Positions 14,592-24,529 of a stretch of DNA of 64,000 nt are shown one piece after another. The translations under genes were made by a program, and so were the position numbers. Under the pieces are notes generated by a model. It was given only the letters and a program-made list of their open reading frames with translations, was not told where the DNA came from and made no database searches. The DNA lies in assembly GCF_002088235.1 (NCBI RefSeq), contig NZ_AQQV01000003.1, positions 124,001 to 188,000 on the forward strand, written 5' to 3'. Origin of the DNA: Oceanococcus atlanticus. Lineage in GTDB: Bacteria; Pseudomonadota; Gammaproteobacteria; Nevskiales; Oceanococcaceae. Every line of letters starts with the position of its first letter. The stretch's first letter is position 1.

Positions 14592-17500
14592 GCTCACCCA
14601 CTCACGGCATGATTGCCTGGATGGCGCGCAATGGTGTTACCGCCAACTTGCTGATGATCGTGATGGTGTTCGGTGGTTTCTACGCCAGCACGCAAATTAA
14701 GAAGGAAGTGTTTCCCGAGTTCACGCTGGATTTCGTGACCGTCAGTGCATCGTATCCCGGCGCCAGTCCGGAGGATGTGGAGCAGGGCATCGTTCTGCCC
14801 ATAGAGGAAGCGTTGGAGGGCGTGGTCGGTATCAAGGAGATCAACGCCACAGCGTCGGAAGGCAGCGGCTCGGTGGTGGCCGAGTTGCAGGAAGATGCCA
14901 ACGCCTCCGAGGTGCTGCAGGATATTCAGCAAGTGGTGTCGCGTATCCAGACCTTTCCGGCCGATGCGGAACAACCGCAGGTTGAGCTGGCCAAGCGGGT
15001 GCGTGATGTACTCGACATACTGATCTACGGACAGACCAGCGAATGGCAGCTGCGTGAGCTGGCCGAGACGGTCCGTGATCAGTTACTGGCCTCGCCAGGA
15101 ATCACCCAGGTTGAGCTTCAAGGGGCGCGTGACTACCGTATTCATGTCGATGTTTCCAGCGCACAGCTACAAGCATTCGGCTTGAGTTTGCCGGCACTTT
15201 CGCAGCGGGTGGCAGCGGCAGCCCAGGATGCCAGCGGCGGCAGTGTGGATTCGAGCAGCGGTGAGATTCTGGTGCGGGTGAATGAACGTCGCGATTGGGC
15301 GCGTGAGTTTGCGGCGCTGCCGGTGATCACCGCAGCGGATGGTGCGGTGGTGACCCTGGGCGAGATCGCTGCAGTGACCGAGGGCTTCGACGACACTCAG
15401 GAAAACTGGGCCATGTTCGATGGCCAGCGCGCGATCGGGATAGAGGTGTTCCGCATCGGCGATCAGACCCCGACCAGCGTGTCCGATGCGGTGCACGATG
15501 CGCTGGCGCCGATACAAGCCAGCTTGCCGGATGGCGTCAGCGTGGTGGTGCTTGACGATGATGCGGACATCTACCGCCAGCGTTTGGCGCTGCTGCTGAA
15601 GAATGCGTTTCTGGGCCTGATTCTGGTGTTTACGCTGCTGGCCTTGTTTCTGGAGTTCAAGCTGGCCTTCTGGGTCACCATGGGCATTCCGATTTCGTTT
15701 CTCGGTGCGTTGCTGTTCATGCCGGGGATGGCGGTCAGCATCAACATGATCTCGATGTTCGCCTTCATCATCAGCCTGGGCATTGTTGTTGACGATGCTG
15801 TGGTTGCCGGCGAGAACATCTACGAATATCGCCAGCGCGGGCTCTCCTTTCTGGAGGCCGCGATCCAAGGCGCGCGGGATATCGCGGTACCCATTACGTT
15901 CAGCGTGCTGACTAATATCGTGGCCTTCCTGCCGCTGCTGTTTGTGCCGGGCTTCATGGGCAAAGTGTGGGGTGTGATCCCGCTGGTGGTATGCACCGTA
16001 TTCGCCATCAGTCTGATCGAAGCGCTATTCGTGTTACCGGCCCACCTTGCGCACTCCAAACCTTTGGCCCGTGAGTCACGCATGCGTGGCTGGCAGCAAT
16101 CGTTCTCGAGTGGCTTTAGTGCCTGGGTCGAACGCATTTACCAGCCATTGGTTGAGCGTGCCGTGTCGCACCGTTATCTGACGCTGAGCATTGGCTTGGG
16201 CGCCCTGATGATAGTGATGTCTTACGCCATGAGCGGACGCATGGGCTTTGAAATGATGCCCAGCGTTGAAGGCGACCGTGCAGAGGCCACAGTGGTTCTA
16301 CCGGAAGGAACGCCGCCGGAACGCGTCATCGCTGCTGAACAGGCGCTGCGCGCCGCGGCGCAAGAGGTGATTGATGGCAATGGCGGCGACCGCCTGTCGC
16401 ACGGGATTTACACCAGGGTGCAACCGAGTCAGGTGCGTGCTCAGGTCTACCTGACCGAACCCGGCGTACGCCCCATCAGCACAGCTGAATTCGCACGGCA
16501 ATGGCGCGAAGCGACGCCGGGACTGCCGGATGCGCGATACATTCGTTACGCCTCAACCGGGCGAGGCCCCGGTGGTGGGCCGGGTTTGAGCCTGGAGCTG
16601 ACCCACCGTGACAAAGCCATTCTGGATGAAGCCAGCGCCCGTTTTGGCAATGCGCTGCGGGAGTTTCCCCAGGTCTCTGATGTAGATGATGGCGTGCGTC
16701 CGGGTAAAGACCAGTTCAATGTGCGCCTGAGCGATGCCGGACGCAGCCTGGGCCTGACCGCGCAGGACGTCGGGCAACAGATTCGCGCGGCTTTTTATGG
16801 CAACGAAGTGGTGCGCCAGTTGCGAGGTCGCAGCGAGGTGCGCGTGTTGGTGCGTTTGCCTGAGAGCGAACGCAACAGCGAGAGTGCGGTCGGTGACCTG
16901 CTGATTCGCACGCCGGCCGGAACCTATGTGCCGTTGAATCTGGTGGCCGATCTGGAGCGCGATCAAGCCGAGGGTCGTATCGTGCGGCGCAACGGTCGGC
17001 GCAGCATGGAGGTGAGTGCCAATGTCGAGCCGGACAGCGAAGCACCGCAAGTGCTGGCTGCGGTTCAAGCGCAAACCGTACCTCAGCTGATCACCGATTA
17101 CCCAGGCTTGAATATTGGGTTGTCGGGGCGTCAGCAAGACATGCAGGAATCGCTCGATGCCTTGGGTACCGGGTTTTTAATTGCCTTGGCTTTGATTTAC
17201 GTGCTGCTGGCCATACCGTTTTCCAGCTACTTGCAACCGGTACTGGTCATGCTGGCAATCCCGTTCGGGATTTTCGGCGCGATTATTGGTCACTGGATGA
17301 TGGGCTACAGCATGAGCCTGATTTCCATCATGGGGGTGATTGCACTGTCTGGTGTCGTGGTCAACGATTCGCTGGTGATGGTGCACTACGCCAACCAACG
17401 TTGCGCCGCAGGTGACACGCCGTTCGAGGCCATCGTGAAATCCGGTGCGCGGCGCTTTCGCCCGATCTTGTTGACCACACTGTCCACCTTTGGTGGCTTG

Positions 17501-17689
17501 GCCCCGATGATTTTTGAGACCTCGCGTCAGGCGCGTTTCATGATCCCCATGGCCATATCAGTCGGCTACGGGATTTTGTTCGCTACCGCCATCACGCTGA
17601 TTCTGGTGCCATGCCTGTATATGGTGATCGAGGACCTGCGGGCTGCAGGACGACGTGTGGCGCAGCGGTTTGCGCTGGCCTTTGACTAA
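14588..17689 (+). CDS. RND efflux permease (AcrB/HAE1-like)
   Basis: 1033 residues, the usual size for a proton-driven drug or lipid exporter of the inner membrane. Twelve spans flank two large periplasmic loops. N-terminal [20 protein letters not shown], the TM4 [16 protein letters not shown] segment bearing the paired aspartates of the proton relay, and the duplicated [16 protein letters not shown] in the second half are diagnostic. The substrate cannot be deduced. Its last four bases overlap the end of the convergent Lgt-like gene. Confidence 0.95.
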   Translation: MSSPTHGMIAWMARNGVTANLLMIVMVFGGFYASTQIKKEVFPEFTLDFVTVSASYPGASPEDVEQGIVLPIEEALEGVVGIKEINATASEGSGSVVAELQEDANASEVLQDIQQVVSRIQTFPADAEQPQVELAKRVRDVLDILIYGQTSEWQLRELAETVRDQLLASPGITQVELQGARDYRIHVDVSSAQLQAFGLSLPALSQRVAAAAQDASGGSVDSSSGEILVRVNERRDWAREFAALPVITAADGAVVTLGEIAAVTEGFDDTQENWAMFDGQRAIGIEVFRIGDQTPTSVSDAVHDALAPIQASLPDGVSVVVLDDDADIYRQRLALLLKNAFLGLILVFTLLALFLEFKLAFWVTMGIPISFLGALLFMPGMAVSINMISMFAFIISLGIVVDDAVVAGENIYEYRQRGLSFLEAAIQGARDIAVPITFSVLTNIVAFLPLLFVPGFMGKVWGVIPLVVCTVFAISLIEALFVLPAHLAHSKPLARESRMRGWQQSFSSGFSAWVERIYQPLVERAVSHRYLTLSIGLGALMIVMSYAMSGRMGFEMMPSVEGDRAEATVVLPEGTPPERVIAAEQALRAAAQEVIDGNGGDRLSHGIYTRVQPSQVRAQVYLTEPGVRPISTAEFARQWREATPGLPDARYIRYASTGRGPGGGPGLSLELTHRDKAILDEASARFGNALREFPQVSDVDDGVRPGKDQFNVRLSDAGRSLGLTAQDVGQQIRAAFYGNEVVRQLRGRSEVRVLVRLPESERNSESAVGDLLIRTPAGTYVPLNLVADLERDQAEGRIVRRNGRRSMEVSANVEPDSEAPQVLAAVQAQTVPQLITDYPGLNIGLSGRQQDMQESLDALGTGFLIALALIYVLLAIPFSSYLQPVLVMLAIPFGIFGAIIGHWMMGYSMSLISIMGVIALSGVVVNDSLVMVHYANQRCAAGDTPFEAIVKSGARRFRPILLTTLSTFGGLAPMIFETSRQARFMIPMAISVGYGILFATAITLILVPCLYMVIEDLRAAGRRVAQRFALAFD

Positions 17690-18507
17690 CGGCGTTTGTT
17701 GCGTTTTTTACCGCGGACTTTGGCACTTTCCGGGCGGCGTGTTTGCGACGTTTCGGCGGGCTTGCCGCGCAACTGAATCAGCCAGATGATGCCGGCCAGG
17801 GTGAATGCTGCGGCCACATATTGGGCCGGTGTGGCACCGAGGTAGCGGGCATCCTCCACGCGCAGGCTGTCGAGCAGAATGCGAATCGGCCCATACAAAG
17901 TGAAGAACAGGGCAATGTAAAAGCCGGCCGGGCGATCTTTATGGCGCAGCAGGTAATAGGTGATGGCAATCGGAATGGTCAGCAACCACTCGATCAGTCC
18001 AAGATCCAGACGTGGGCCATCGGGGAAGTTGACCGCAATCCAGGCGCTGCTTTCGATGCCGATGTGGTCATGCGCCAGGGTGCAGCCAAAGCGTCCAAAC
18101 AACCAGGCAAAGGGAAAGGCCCAGGCCACCATGTCGACAAAGCGCAAAGCTTGCTGTGCAGGCCAGCGCTTCAAGCGCAGGATCACGGCCGCACCGATCA
18201 AACCACCCATGATGCCGCCGAACGACGACATGGATCCCCAGAATTTCAGCAACTCCAGCGGGTTGGCCATGACCTTTTCAGGGTAATATGCCAGCGCTGA
18301 AAACCAGTGCGAACCGACCAGGCCGCAGACGATTGTCCAGAACGCCAGTGCGCTGGCGTCTTCGGCGTCGATGCCATAGCGCGGTGCCTGACGTTTGACC
18401 AATTCAAGCCCCACGAATATCGCCAGCGCCACCATCAGGCCGAAGGCGTAGATGGTGTGGCCAAAAATCGTAATCGAGGGATGTTCAAGATAAGGAATCA
18501 TGGCCAT
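17686..18507 (-). CDS. Divergent Lgt-family (prolipoprotein diacylglyceryl transferase-like) protein
   Basis: 273-residue protein with seven or so membrane spans and the Lgt layout. However, the region that in Lgt carries the essential His (HGGL) reads SSFGGIMGG (94-102), with Phe at that place, and the Lgt signature GRxGNFxNxE reads GRFGCTLAHDHIG (138-150). The arginines of GRFG and of YGPIRILLDSLR are kept. It therefore belongs to the superfamily but may do something other than modify lipoproteins. The tail (about 245-273) is strongly basic. The genome probably has a standard lgt elsewhere, since many lipoproteins are encoded here. Confidence 0.8.
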   Translation of the reverse strand: MAMIPYLEHPSITIFGHTIYAFGLMVALAIFVGLELVKRQAPRYGIDAEDASALAFWTIVCGLVGSHWFSALAYYPEKVMANPLELLKFWGSMSSFGGIMGGLIGAAVILRLKRWPAQQALRFVDMVAWAFPFAWLFGRFGCTLAHDHIGIESSAWIAVNFPDGPRLDLGLIEWLLTIPIAITYYLLRHKDRPAGFYIALFFTLYGPIRILLDSLRVEDARYLGATPAQYVAAAFTLAGIIWLIQLRGKPAETSQTRRPESAKVRGKKRNKRR

Positions 18508-19425
18508 AGCTTAGCCGGGATCGTGCTCAACCCGCATGCCGGGTCTCTGCGACGCCGACGCTGGAACGCGAAGCGCTTGCAGCGACGCCTGGGTGAGCGG
18601 GTCAGGGTGGTGGAAACCGGCCATGTTGATGAGCTGCCGATGGCCTTGTCCGAGTTGCGTGCAGCCGGGGTCAATATGCTGGTGCCATTTGGTGGCGACG
18701 GTACCTTGTCGCGGGTGCTCTCGGCCGCGATTCCGCTGTGGCAGGAGAATTTGCCGGAACTGGTGGCGCTGCGTGCCGGCACCATGAACATGATCGCCAG
18801 TCACCTGCAGATGCCGCGAGAGGAGCCGGTAAAAACCCTCAGCGGATTGCTCGCAAAGCCGGCCAAAAGCCATGTGCTGCGGCGGCGCGCCATGCTCAGT
18901 GATGGTGGGGATGCCGGATTTACCTTTGGTTTCGGTGCGCCCGTGCGTTTTCTTGAACACTACGATGCGGGTGGGGTGCGTGCGGCTGTGCAGTTGATTG
19001 CCCGCGCGGCCTTGAGTCTGCGCAAGTACGACGGCGTCGCGGCGAAGATTTTCGAACCCATGACTGTGACCTGGGCAGGTTCGGGTGATCCCATCGAGCA
19101 AAGTCGTTTGCGTTTGTTTCTGGCCATGACCATCGACGAGTTGCCGCTGGGTTTTTGCGTGGCACCGGGCGCGGGTGAGGACACCGAGCATATGCAACTG
19201 ATTCACGGCAACATGACGCCTGGTTTTGTGATTCGCAATCTGCATCGTTTTCATGCCGGCAAGCCGGTCAGCGGGCCGCAGCTGGTGCGTGAGCGTGACA
19301 CCATGCTCGACTTTACGTTTGAGCAGGAGACCCGCTGGATGATGGATGGGGAGATTCATCCGGCCTGCCGCCGCTTACGCCTGGACCTGGGACCGCATGT
19401 TGAGTTTCGGGTGCCCCGGCGCTGA
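18481..19425 (+). CDS. Diacylglycerol kinase-like lipid kinase
   Basis: 314 residues. It has the GIVLNPHAG start of the DAGK catalytic domain and the nucleotide-binding VPFGGDGTL (GGDGT at 71-75), with the LRAGTMNMIASHL segment typical of the family. Possible substrates are diacylglycerol, sphingoid bases or other lipid alcohols; they cannot be told apart by eye. The ATG is inferred and lies 27 bases inside the start of the opposite-strand Lgt-like gene. An upstream GAGGG touches it directly, so the true start could differ by several codons. Pairing with a diacylglyceryl-transferase relative suggests a shared lipid theme. Confidence 0.8.
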   Translation: MFKIRNHGHSLAGIVLNPHAGSLRRRRWNAKRLQRRLGERVRVVETGHVDELPMALSELRAAGVNMLVPFGGDGTLSRVLSAAIPLWQENLPELVALRAGTMNMIASHLQMPREEPVKTLSGLLAKPAKSHVLRRRAMLSDGGDAGFTFGFGAPVRFLEHYDAGGVRAAVQLIARAALSLRKYDGVAAKIFEPMTVTWAGSGDPIEQSRLRLFLAMTIDELPLGFCVAPGAGEDTEHMQLIHGNMTPGFVIRNLHRFHAGKPVSGPQLVRERDTMLDFTFEQETRWMMDGEIHPACRRLRLDLGPHVEFRVPRR

Positions 19426-19448
19426 TCTGCGTGTGCCAGCCTTGCATA

Positions 19449-19483
19449 AAAAAGCCCCGCTGAACGTCTCCAGCGGGGCTTTT
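19449..19483. terminator. Bidirectional terminator
   Basis: AAAAAGCCCCGCTG and CAGCGGGGCTTTT pair around an 8-base loop between the convergent lipid-kinase and phoX genes. A and T tracts on both sides let it work in both directions. Confidence 0.92.
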
Positions 19484-19503
19484 CGGTTTTAGGCCGGTCA
19501 GGC

Positions 19504-21468
19504 TTAGATCACTTCGCCGCCATCTTCACGGCTGATAACCACCGTGGTTGAGCGCGGGCGTGAGGTGCCGTCGTTGGCCGGGAAGCTGCCGCCCGGATGC
19601 TGAATGTTGACGAACATGGTGCGGTAGTCCGGCGTCATCGTTACACCGGTCACTTCACACCCCGCCGGACCGACGAAGAAGCGCTTGAGCTCAGCCTGGG
19701 TGTCCGGATTGATGGTGCGATCGCCACTGAGACTGGCTGGCACGACCGCGAGCATCTGATCGTTGCCACCAAAATCCAGCGGTGCGCCATTGTCGGTCTG
19801 GATCCAAAGCACACCGCGTGGGTCGAACCAGATGCCGTCCGGGCTGCCCAGTTCGTTGTCCTGAGTCAGGCCGGATTTGTTGAAATCCGCGTCCGCATTG
19901 GCATTGGATGCAAACAGGAAGATATCCCAGTTGAAGCTGGTGGCATCAGCGCGGCTATTGTTTTCGGCCAGACGAATCACGTGACCATGACTGTTGGGGG
20001 CGCGTGGGTTGGCGGCGTTTTCATCACCTTCCTCGCGTCGTGTGTTGTTGGTCAGGGTCAGGTAGATTTCGCCCGTGGTCGGATCTGTGGTCGACCATTC
20101 CGGGCGATCCATCGGGGTCGCGCCAAGAATATCTGCGGCCGTGCGGGTGTTGACCAGCACGTCGGCCTGGCTGGAGAAATCGTTCTGCAGTGCCGGGTTG
20201 GTCGCATAGTCCAACTTGAGCCATTCGCCCGAACCGTCGGCGTTGAAACGGGCAACGTACAAGGTGCCGTTGTCGAGCATATTGGGCGACGGGTTGGCCG
20301 GGTTGTAGTTTTCCGCAGTGACGAACTTGTAGAAATACTCGAAGCGGTCATCGTCGCCCATGTAGAAGGCGACCGGCTCGCCCGCGCGGATCAGGCCTGG
20401 TTCACAGCCTTCATGGCGGATACGGCCCATGGCGGTGCGCTTGATCGGTGTGGCCGACGGGTCTTTCGGGTCAATTTCAACAATCCAGCCGAAGGTGTTG
20501 GCTTCGTTGCGATAGTCGCCGGTGGCGCTTTGTGCACTGGGAGTCAGATCAAAGCGAGCGAACTCGCCGTTCTGTTCGCTGGCATCACCGGCAACAGCGG
20601 ACCAGAAGTAGCCGAATCCTGAGGCGTTGATACCCATACGGGTGGTCTCGCGCGGGGCGTTTTCATCATTGGTGATGAAATAACCCTGGATGTTCTCCTC
20701 GCAGGCCAGATAAGTGCCCCAGGGGGTGTGGCCCTTGGCGCAGTTGTTCACGGTGCCACGGGTGGTCATGCCGGTGGCATCGTAGGCGGTCTGCATGAAG
20801 CTGGAACCGGCAGCCGGACCAGACAGATTCATCGGCGTGGCTGCGGTGATGCGGCGGTTGTAGGAACTGCCCGAAACAATGCTCACGCTGCCATCAGCGG
20901 CACGTTGGACCTCGACAACGGCGACGCCGTGGGCGTTGATGTCCTTGCGTACCTGCTCCGGATCGGTCGGTTTGCCATCGGCGTCCTGACTGCGGCCATC
21001 ACCCGGGTAGAGGGTTGAGTTGGAATACTCGTGGTTCATGACCAGCAGGCCGCGATCACCGCTCTCGTCCAGCGGGAAGTAATGCATGCCGTCGTGGTTT
21101 TGCCCCATCTGCTGGGCCTGTTCCGCGGCGGTATTGGTGCCATCCGCTTTGAAGGCGGGCAGTGTGCCGGTGATCGGGGTGCCCCACGGGGCGAGAATGC
21201 TGGTTTTGAAGCCGGGCGGTACGATGACCATGTCGGCATCGGTTGAGCCGGGTACTGAACTGAAGCTGAGCTTGACCGGCGAGCCATTGCTGTCGCTGTT
21301 GCAGCCGCTGATGCCGGCGCCAGCGAAGAATGTCCCGGCGGCAAGGCCAAGTCCACCGCGCAGGGTGTCGCGACGTGACAAACGTGTTTGCAGAACGTCG
21401 TTCATGCTCGGCACGTTGTCAGGGGAAATGCGCGGCTGACCCTCTTTTAGGTCCTGTCGATCGGTCAC
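19504..21468 (-). CDS. phoX: PhoX-family alkaline phosphatase (DUF839)
   Basis: 654 residues. A Tat signal SRRDTLRGGLG (31-41) exports the folded enzyme; SGC follows at the end of the hydrophobic stretch. PhoX enzymes use calcium and iron to strip phosphate from organic monoesters. Conserved segments seen include LLVMNHEYSNSTLYPGDG, TPWGTYLACEEN, RIRHEGCEPGL and DGIWFDPRGVLWIQTDNG. The GTG start has GAGGA seven bases upstream. It is probably phosphate-starvation controlled (see the repeat at 21525). Confidence 0.93.
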   Translation of the reverse strand: MTDRQDLKEGQPRISPDNVPSMNDVLQTRLSRRDTLRGGLGLAAGTFFAGAGISGCNSDSNGSPVKLSFSSVPGSTDADMVIVPPGFKTSILAPWGTPITGTLPAFKADGTNTAAEQAQQMGQNHDGMHYFPLDESGDRGLLVMNHEYSNSTLYPGDGRSQDADGKPTDPEQVRKDINAHGVAVVEVQRAADGSVSIVSGSSYNRRITAATPMNLSGPAAGSSFMQTAYDATGMTTRGTVNNCAKGHTPWGTYLACEENIQGYFITNDENAPRETTRMGINASGFGYFWSAVAGDASEQNGEFARFDLTPSAQSATGDYRNEANTFGWIVEIDPKDPSATPIKRTAMGRIRHEGCEPGLIRAGEPVAFYMGDDDRFEYFYKFVTAENYNPANPSPNMLDNGTLYVARFNADGSGEWLKLDYATNPALQNDFSSQADVLVNTRTAADILGATPMDRPEWSTTDPTTGEIYLTLTNNTRREEGDENAANPRAPNSHGHVIRLAENNSRADATSFNWDIFLFASNANADADFNKSGLTQDNELGSPDGIWFDPRGVLWIQTDNGAPLDFGGNDQMLAVVPASLSGDRTINPDTQAELKRFFVGPAGCEVTGVTMTPDYRTMFVNIQHPGGSFPANDGTSRPRSTTVVISREDGGEVI

Positions 21469-21524
21469 GTGTAAGTCCTCATCGTGGTTTGCGTGGTTGT
21501 AATCCGCGCAAGGCTAGAGGGCTG

Positions 21525-21554
21525 TTGTGACGGTTTTATTGCTGCTTTGTGACG
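21525..21554 (-). promoter_or_regulatory. Pho-box-like direct repeat upstream of phoX
   Basis: On the coding strand CGTCACAA occurs twice, 22 bases apart (two 11-base turns), 57-86 bases before the phoX start. PhoB sites are 11-base-spaced repeats of CTGTCA. Here the cores are CGTCA and the middle unit is degenerate, so the call is tentative. Confidence 0.4.
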
Positions 21555-21566
21555 ATCCGCGCCGGG

Positions 21567-22514
21567 TTAGGCGGTGGATGGCAAAAACGTAAGACCCTGC
21601 GCCGGTGATGGGTCTTTTGAGCGACGCGCGGTGACCAACTCGGCCAGCTTGTGGATGCGTTCTGGCAACTCGAGCAATTTCTCACGCAAGCGTTCGCCGC
21701 TGCTCGACAAACTGTTGGCGGTGGCAATACGCCAGGTGTCCAGCAGTTGGCTGACAATCGCGGCGTAATCACGTGGGCCGTAGATGCCAGCTTGATGCGC
21801 GATATCGGAAAGCTGGCGATAGCCGGGAATGGTGTGGCCGGGCATGATCATTTTGGGCATAACCGCCCAGGCTGCCTTGAGTGCGCGCTCTGGGTCGGCC
21901 TCGAGCAGCAGCGCAAAAGTGTCGCGGTAAAACTTGTGATGGCGCGATTCGTCGGCGGCTACGCGCGACAGAATGTGTTGCAACTTGGGTTCATGCGGGG
22001 CCGCCAGCCTGGCCAGATTGGCGTGTGAGAGCTGGGTCGCTTTCTCCTGCAGGCTGGTATACGCAACCAGACGGTAGGGATCGGAGTGCCACTGAGGATT
22101 GAAGCCGGCTTCCAGGTATTCGTACTGCAGCTTTTCCAGGCCCAGCATGTCGAAGACTTTGGCGTCGCGGGCGTAGTCGCGCAGTATGCAGCCGTGGCGG
22201 TCCTCTTCTGCGGTCCACATGTTGTTCCAGTAGCCCCATGCGCTGTCTTCGCCGGTGTGCTGAGCGATCAGGCGGTGGAAATGCGGCAGCCCCTCTTCGG
22301 TCAGCAGATTCAAAGCCAGGCCGGCGCGGACCGATTCAGGCAGGCTGCGGGCACGCTGGGCCAACTCGTCGCGTTCATCGGCATCCAGCAATTCTGCGGG
22401 GAACCATAGATTGCGCTGTTCGATGTGCCGTGCAATGAGCTTTTCTATGGCCGGGCTGAGCTCATTGAGCAGACCGAGTTTCTGCTCAAGTTCCGGGCTT
22501 TGCGTGTTTTGCAT
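21567..22514 (-). CDS. Acyl-ACP desaturase (diiron)
   Basis: 315 residues of the soluble fatty-acid desaturase family. Helix-borne diiron ligands are visible: TAEEDRHG (102-109) and VAADESRHHKFYRD (about 188-201). It would introduce a double bond into acyl-ACP, tuning membrane fluidity, with ferredoxin as electron donor. CGGAGACCCTC precedes the ATG. It is read leftward into phoX's promoter and is divergent from the MATE gene. Confidence 0.88.
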   Translation of the reverse strand: MQNTQSPELEQKLGLLNELSPAIEKLIARHIEQRNLWFPAELLDADERDELAQRARSLPESVRAGLALNLLTEEGLPHFHRLIAQHTGEDSAWGYWNNMWTAEEDRHGCILRDYARDAKVFDMLGLEKLQYEYLEAGFNPQWHSDPYRLVAYTSLQEKATQLSHANLARLAAPHEPKLQHILSRVAADESRHHKFYRDTFALLLEADPERALKAAWAVMPKMIMPGHTIPGYRQLSDIAHQAGIYGPRDYAAIVSQLLDTWRIATANSLSSSGERLREKLLELPERIHKLAELVTARRSKDPSPAQGLTFLPSTA

Positions 22515-22653
22515 GAGGGTCTCCGCGAAGGCTGGCCGATGTGCAATCGGCTCTGATGAATGCGCTAGCGTGGCGTGTTTTCATGGCGTCACGATGACAG
22601 GCATCGGGCAGGGCGAACGCGCAGGCAAGCTGGACAGGTATTCTTGCACAGTG

Positions 22654-24009
22654 ATGCTTCGCCCCCACACTTTGCCACCATCGCCACCGAGCTGGATGCA
22701 CATTGTCCAGCTCGCTTGGCCGATCGTGCTGGCCAACTGTGCCGCGCCCTTGCTGGGGCTGGTGGATACCGCAGTCATCGGGCGAACCGGGCAAACCCAT
22801 GAACTTGGCGCCATCGCGCTGGGGGCATTGATCTTCAGCTTCCTGTTCTGGGCTTTCGGCTTCTTGCGCATGGGCACCACAGGATTTGTGGCGCGCGCGG
22901 CGGGCGCTGCCGATACGCTGGAAGAGCGCGCCATTGCCTGGCGCGGAGTGGGGCTTGCACTGGCTTTGGGGCTGGGTCTGCTGGTGTTGCAAATACCCCT
23001 GCTGTGGCTGGCGTTGAGCATTTTTGATGCATCACCGGCGGTTGAAGCCGCGGCACGCAACTACTTGTTGATTAGGATCTGGAGTGCGCCAGCGACCTTG
23101 GCGGGATATGTGCTGATCGGTTGGCTGATCGGTGTGGGGCGGAGCAAAGATGTGCTGCGTATTCAGCTGCTGCTCAATGGCCTGAATATCTTGCTGGATG
23201 TGTATTTCGCCGCCGTATTGGGCTGGGGACTTGAGGGCATCGCGCTGGGAACGGTGGTGGCAGAATGGCTGGCGTTGGCCTATGGCTTGCGCGTGCTGCT
23301 GCGCTGTATGCGCGAGCGGCATGTTGATCAGGATGCGCTGTTGCCCTGGTCGCGTTTGTGGGATTCGGCGGCCTTGTTGGCGCTGTTCAGTGCCAACCGC
23401 GATCTCATGATCCGTACGCTGCTCATGCTGGCAGCATTCGCCGCTTTTACCAATGCCGGCGCGCGCTTCGGAGACAGCGTGCTGGCGGCCAATCATGTGC
23501 TGTTGCAGTTGATCAGCTTCAGTGCGTTCTTTCTTGATGGCTTCGCGTTTGCGGCCGAAGGTTTGATTGGTCAGGCCATTGGTGCGCATCGTCGCGAGGT
23601 GTTCGATGCTGCGGTGATCAGATCGTCGTGCCTGTCGGCGCTAACCGCCAGCCTTATCGCGCTGTGTCTGTGCCTGTTAGGTGAGCAATTCATAAGTCTG
23701 CTCACCGATCTGAGCGCCGTACAGGAGCAGGCTCGCTTGGCTTTGCCCTGGGCTGCGACGTATGTGGCGCTATCGTTTGTGGCATTTCAGCTGGATGGGG
23801 TGTTCGTTGGTGCCGCGCGAACCGCCACCATGCGTGATACCTCGCTTGTCTCAGTGCTCGGTTTTGCCATGTTCTATGTGGTCCTTGATGCAGATCGCTA
23901 CCCACATGCGTTATGGCTGTCGTTCGTGGCCTATGTGGTGTTGCGTGGCCTGACCTTGCTGGTGAAATATCCGGGCTTGCGGCGTGAAGCTTTTGCTCGC
24001 CCGGATTAA
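22654..24009 (+). CDS. MATE family efflux transporter (DinF-like)
   Basis: 451 residues with twelve predicted spans in two halves. LAWPIVLANCAAPLLGLVDTA opens the first repeat, and ISFSAFFLDGFAFAAEGLIG marks the second, as in DinF/NorM proteins that export cations or toxic compounds by sodium or proton exchange. The start is uncertain: GTG directly before this ATG and an ATG 42 bases on are alternatives, none with a strong ribosome site. It ends seven bases from the convergent VOC gene. Confidence 0.88.
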   Translation: MLRPHTLPPSPPSWMHIVQLAWPIVLANCAAPLLGLVDTAVIGRTGQTHELGAIALGALIFSFLFWAFGFLRMGTTGFVARAAGAADTLEERAIAWRGVGLALALGLGLLVLQIPLLWLALSIFDASPAVEAAARNYLLIRIWSAPATLAGYVLIGWLIGVGRSKDVLRIQLLLNGLNILLDVYFAAVLGWGLEGIALGTVVAEWLALAYGLRVLLRCMRERHVDQDALLPWSRLWDSAALLALFSANRDLMIRTLLMLAAFAAFTNAGARFGDSVLAANHVLLQLISFSAFFLDGFAFAAEGLIGQAIGAHRREVFDAAVIRSSCLSALTASLIALCLCLLGEQFISLLTDLSAVQEQARLALPWAATYVALSFVAFQLDGVFVGAARTATMRDTSLVSVLGFAMFYVVLDADRYPHALWLSFVAYVVLRGLTLLVKYPGLRREAFARPD

Positions 24010-24016
24010 GCTCGGC

Positions 24017-24433
24017 TTAGAGGCCGCCGCCGAAATTTTCAACCAGCTCGATTTCGTGTCCGTCTGGATCGGCGATGTAGGTCGAGCGCGAATGCGGATA
24101 TACGATCAATCCGTCATTGTGATTGGTGTATAGCCATGCAATGTTGAGTGCTTTGAGTCTGTCTCGGGCCTCATCCAGATCACCGACAACGAATCCCCAG
24201 TGACCGATGAAGGGGCGCTCAGGTGTGGCCATCTCGGGTTCCTGATGCAGGGCCAGAAACACGCGGTGGCCGCTGCCCATGATGACGTAGGGGCCATCGT
24301 CCCGATGGCGTTGATCCTCGCGCACATCAAAACCGAGTGTTGCGGCGTAGAAATCTATTGCACGGTCAAGGTCGCGAACCGCCATATTGATGTGGTCGAT
24401 ACCTTGAACCGTGAGCGGGGTGGGTGTGTTCAT
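24017..24433 (-). CDS. VOC (glyoxalase/bleomycin-resistance) family protein
   Basis: 138-residue single VOC unit: GIDHINMAVRDLDRAIDFYA opens the first beta-alpha-beta-beta-beta module, and TYIADPDGHEIELVENFGGG closes the second with the usual metal-ligand Glu. The family includes dioxygenases, isomerases and antibiotic-binding proteins; the substrate is unknown. AGGAG lies upstream of the ATG. It is divergent from an XRE-cupin regulator, which probably controls it. Confidence 0.85.
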   Translation of the reverse strand: MNTPTPLTVQGIDHINMAVRDLDRAIDFYAATLGFDVREDQRHRDDGPYVIMGSGHRVFLALHQEPEMATPERPFIGHWGFVVGDLDEARDRLKALNIAWLYTNHNDGLIVYPHSRSTYIADPDGHEIELVENFGGGL

Positions 24434-24529
24434 GGCGCATCTCCTGTGAGGTGTGGCGTCAGTGTGCGTACGAATGGCCGGAATATGGTCTATATTGACG
24501 ATGTACAGACAAATGGATGATTCGCCGAC

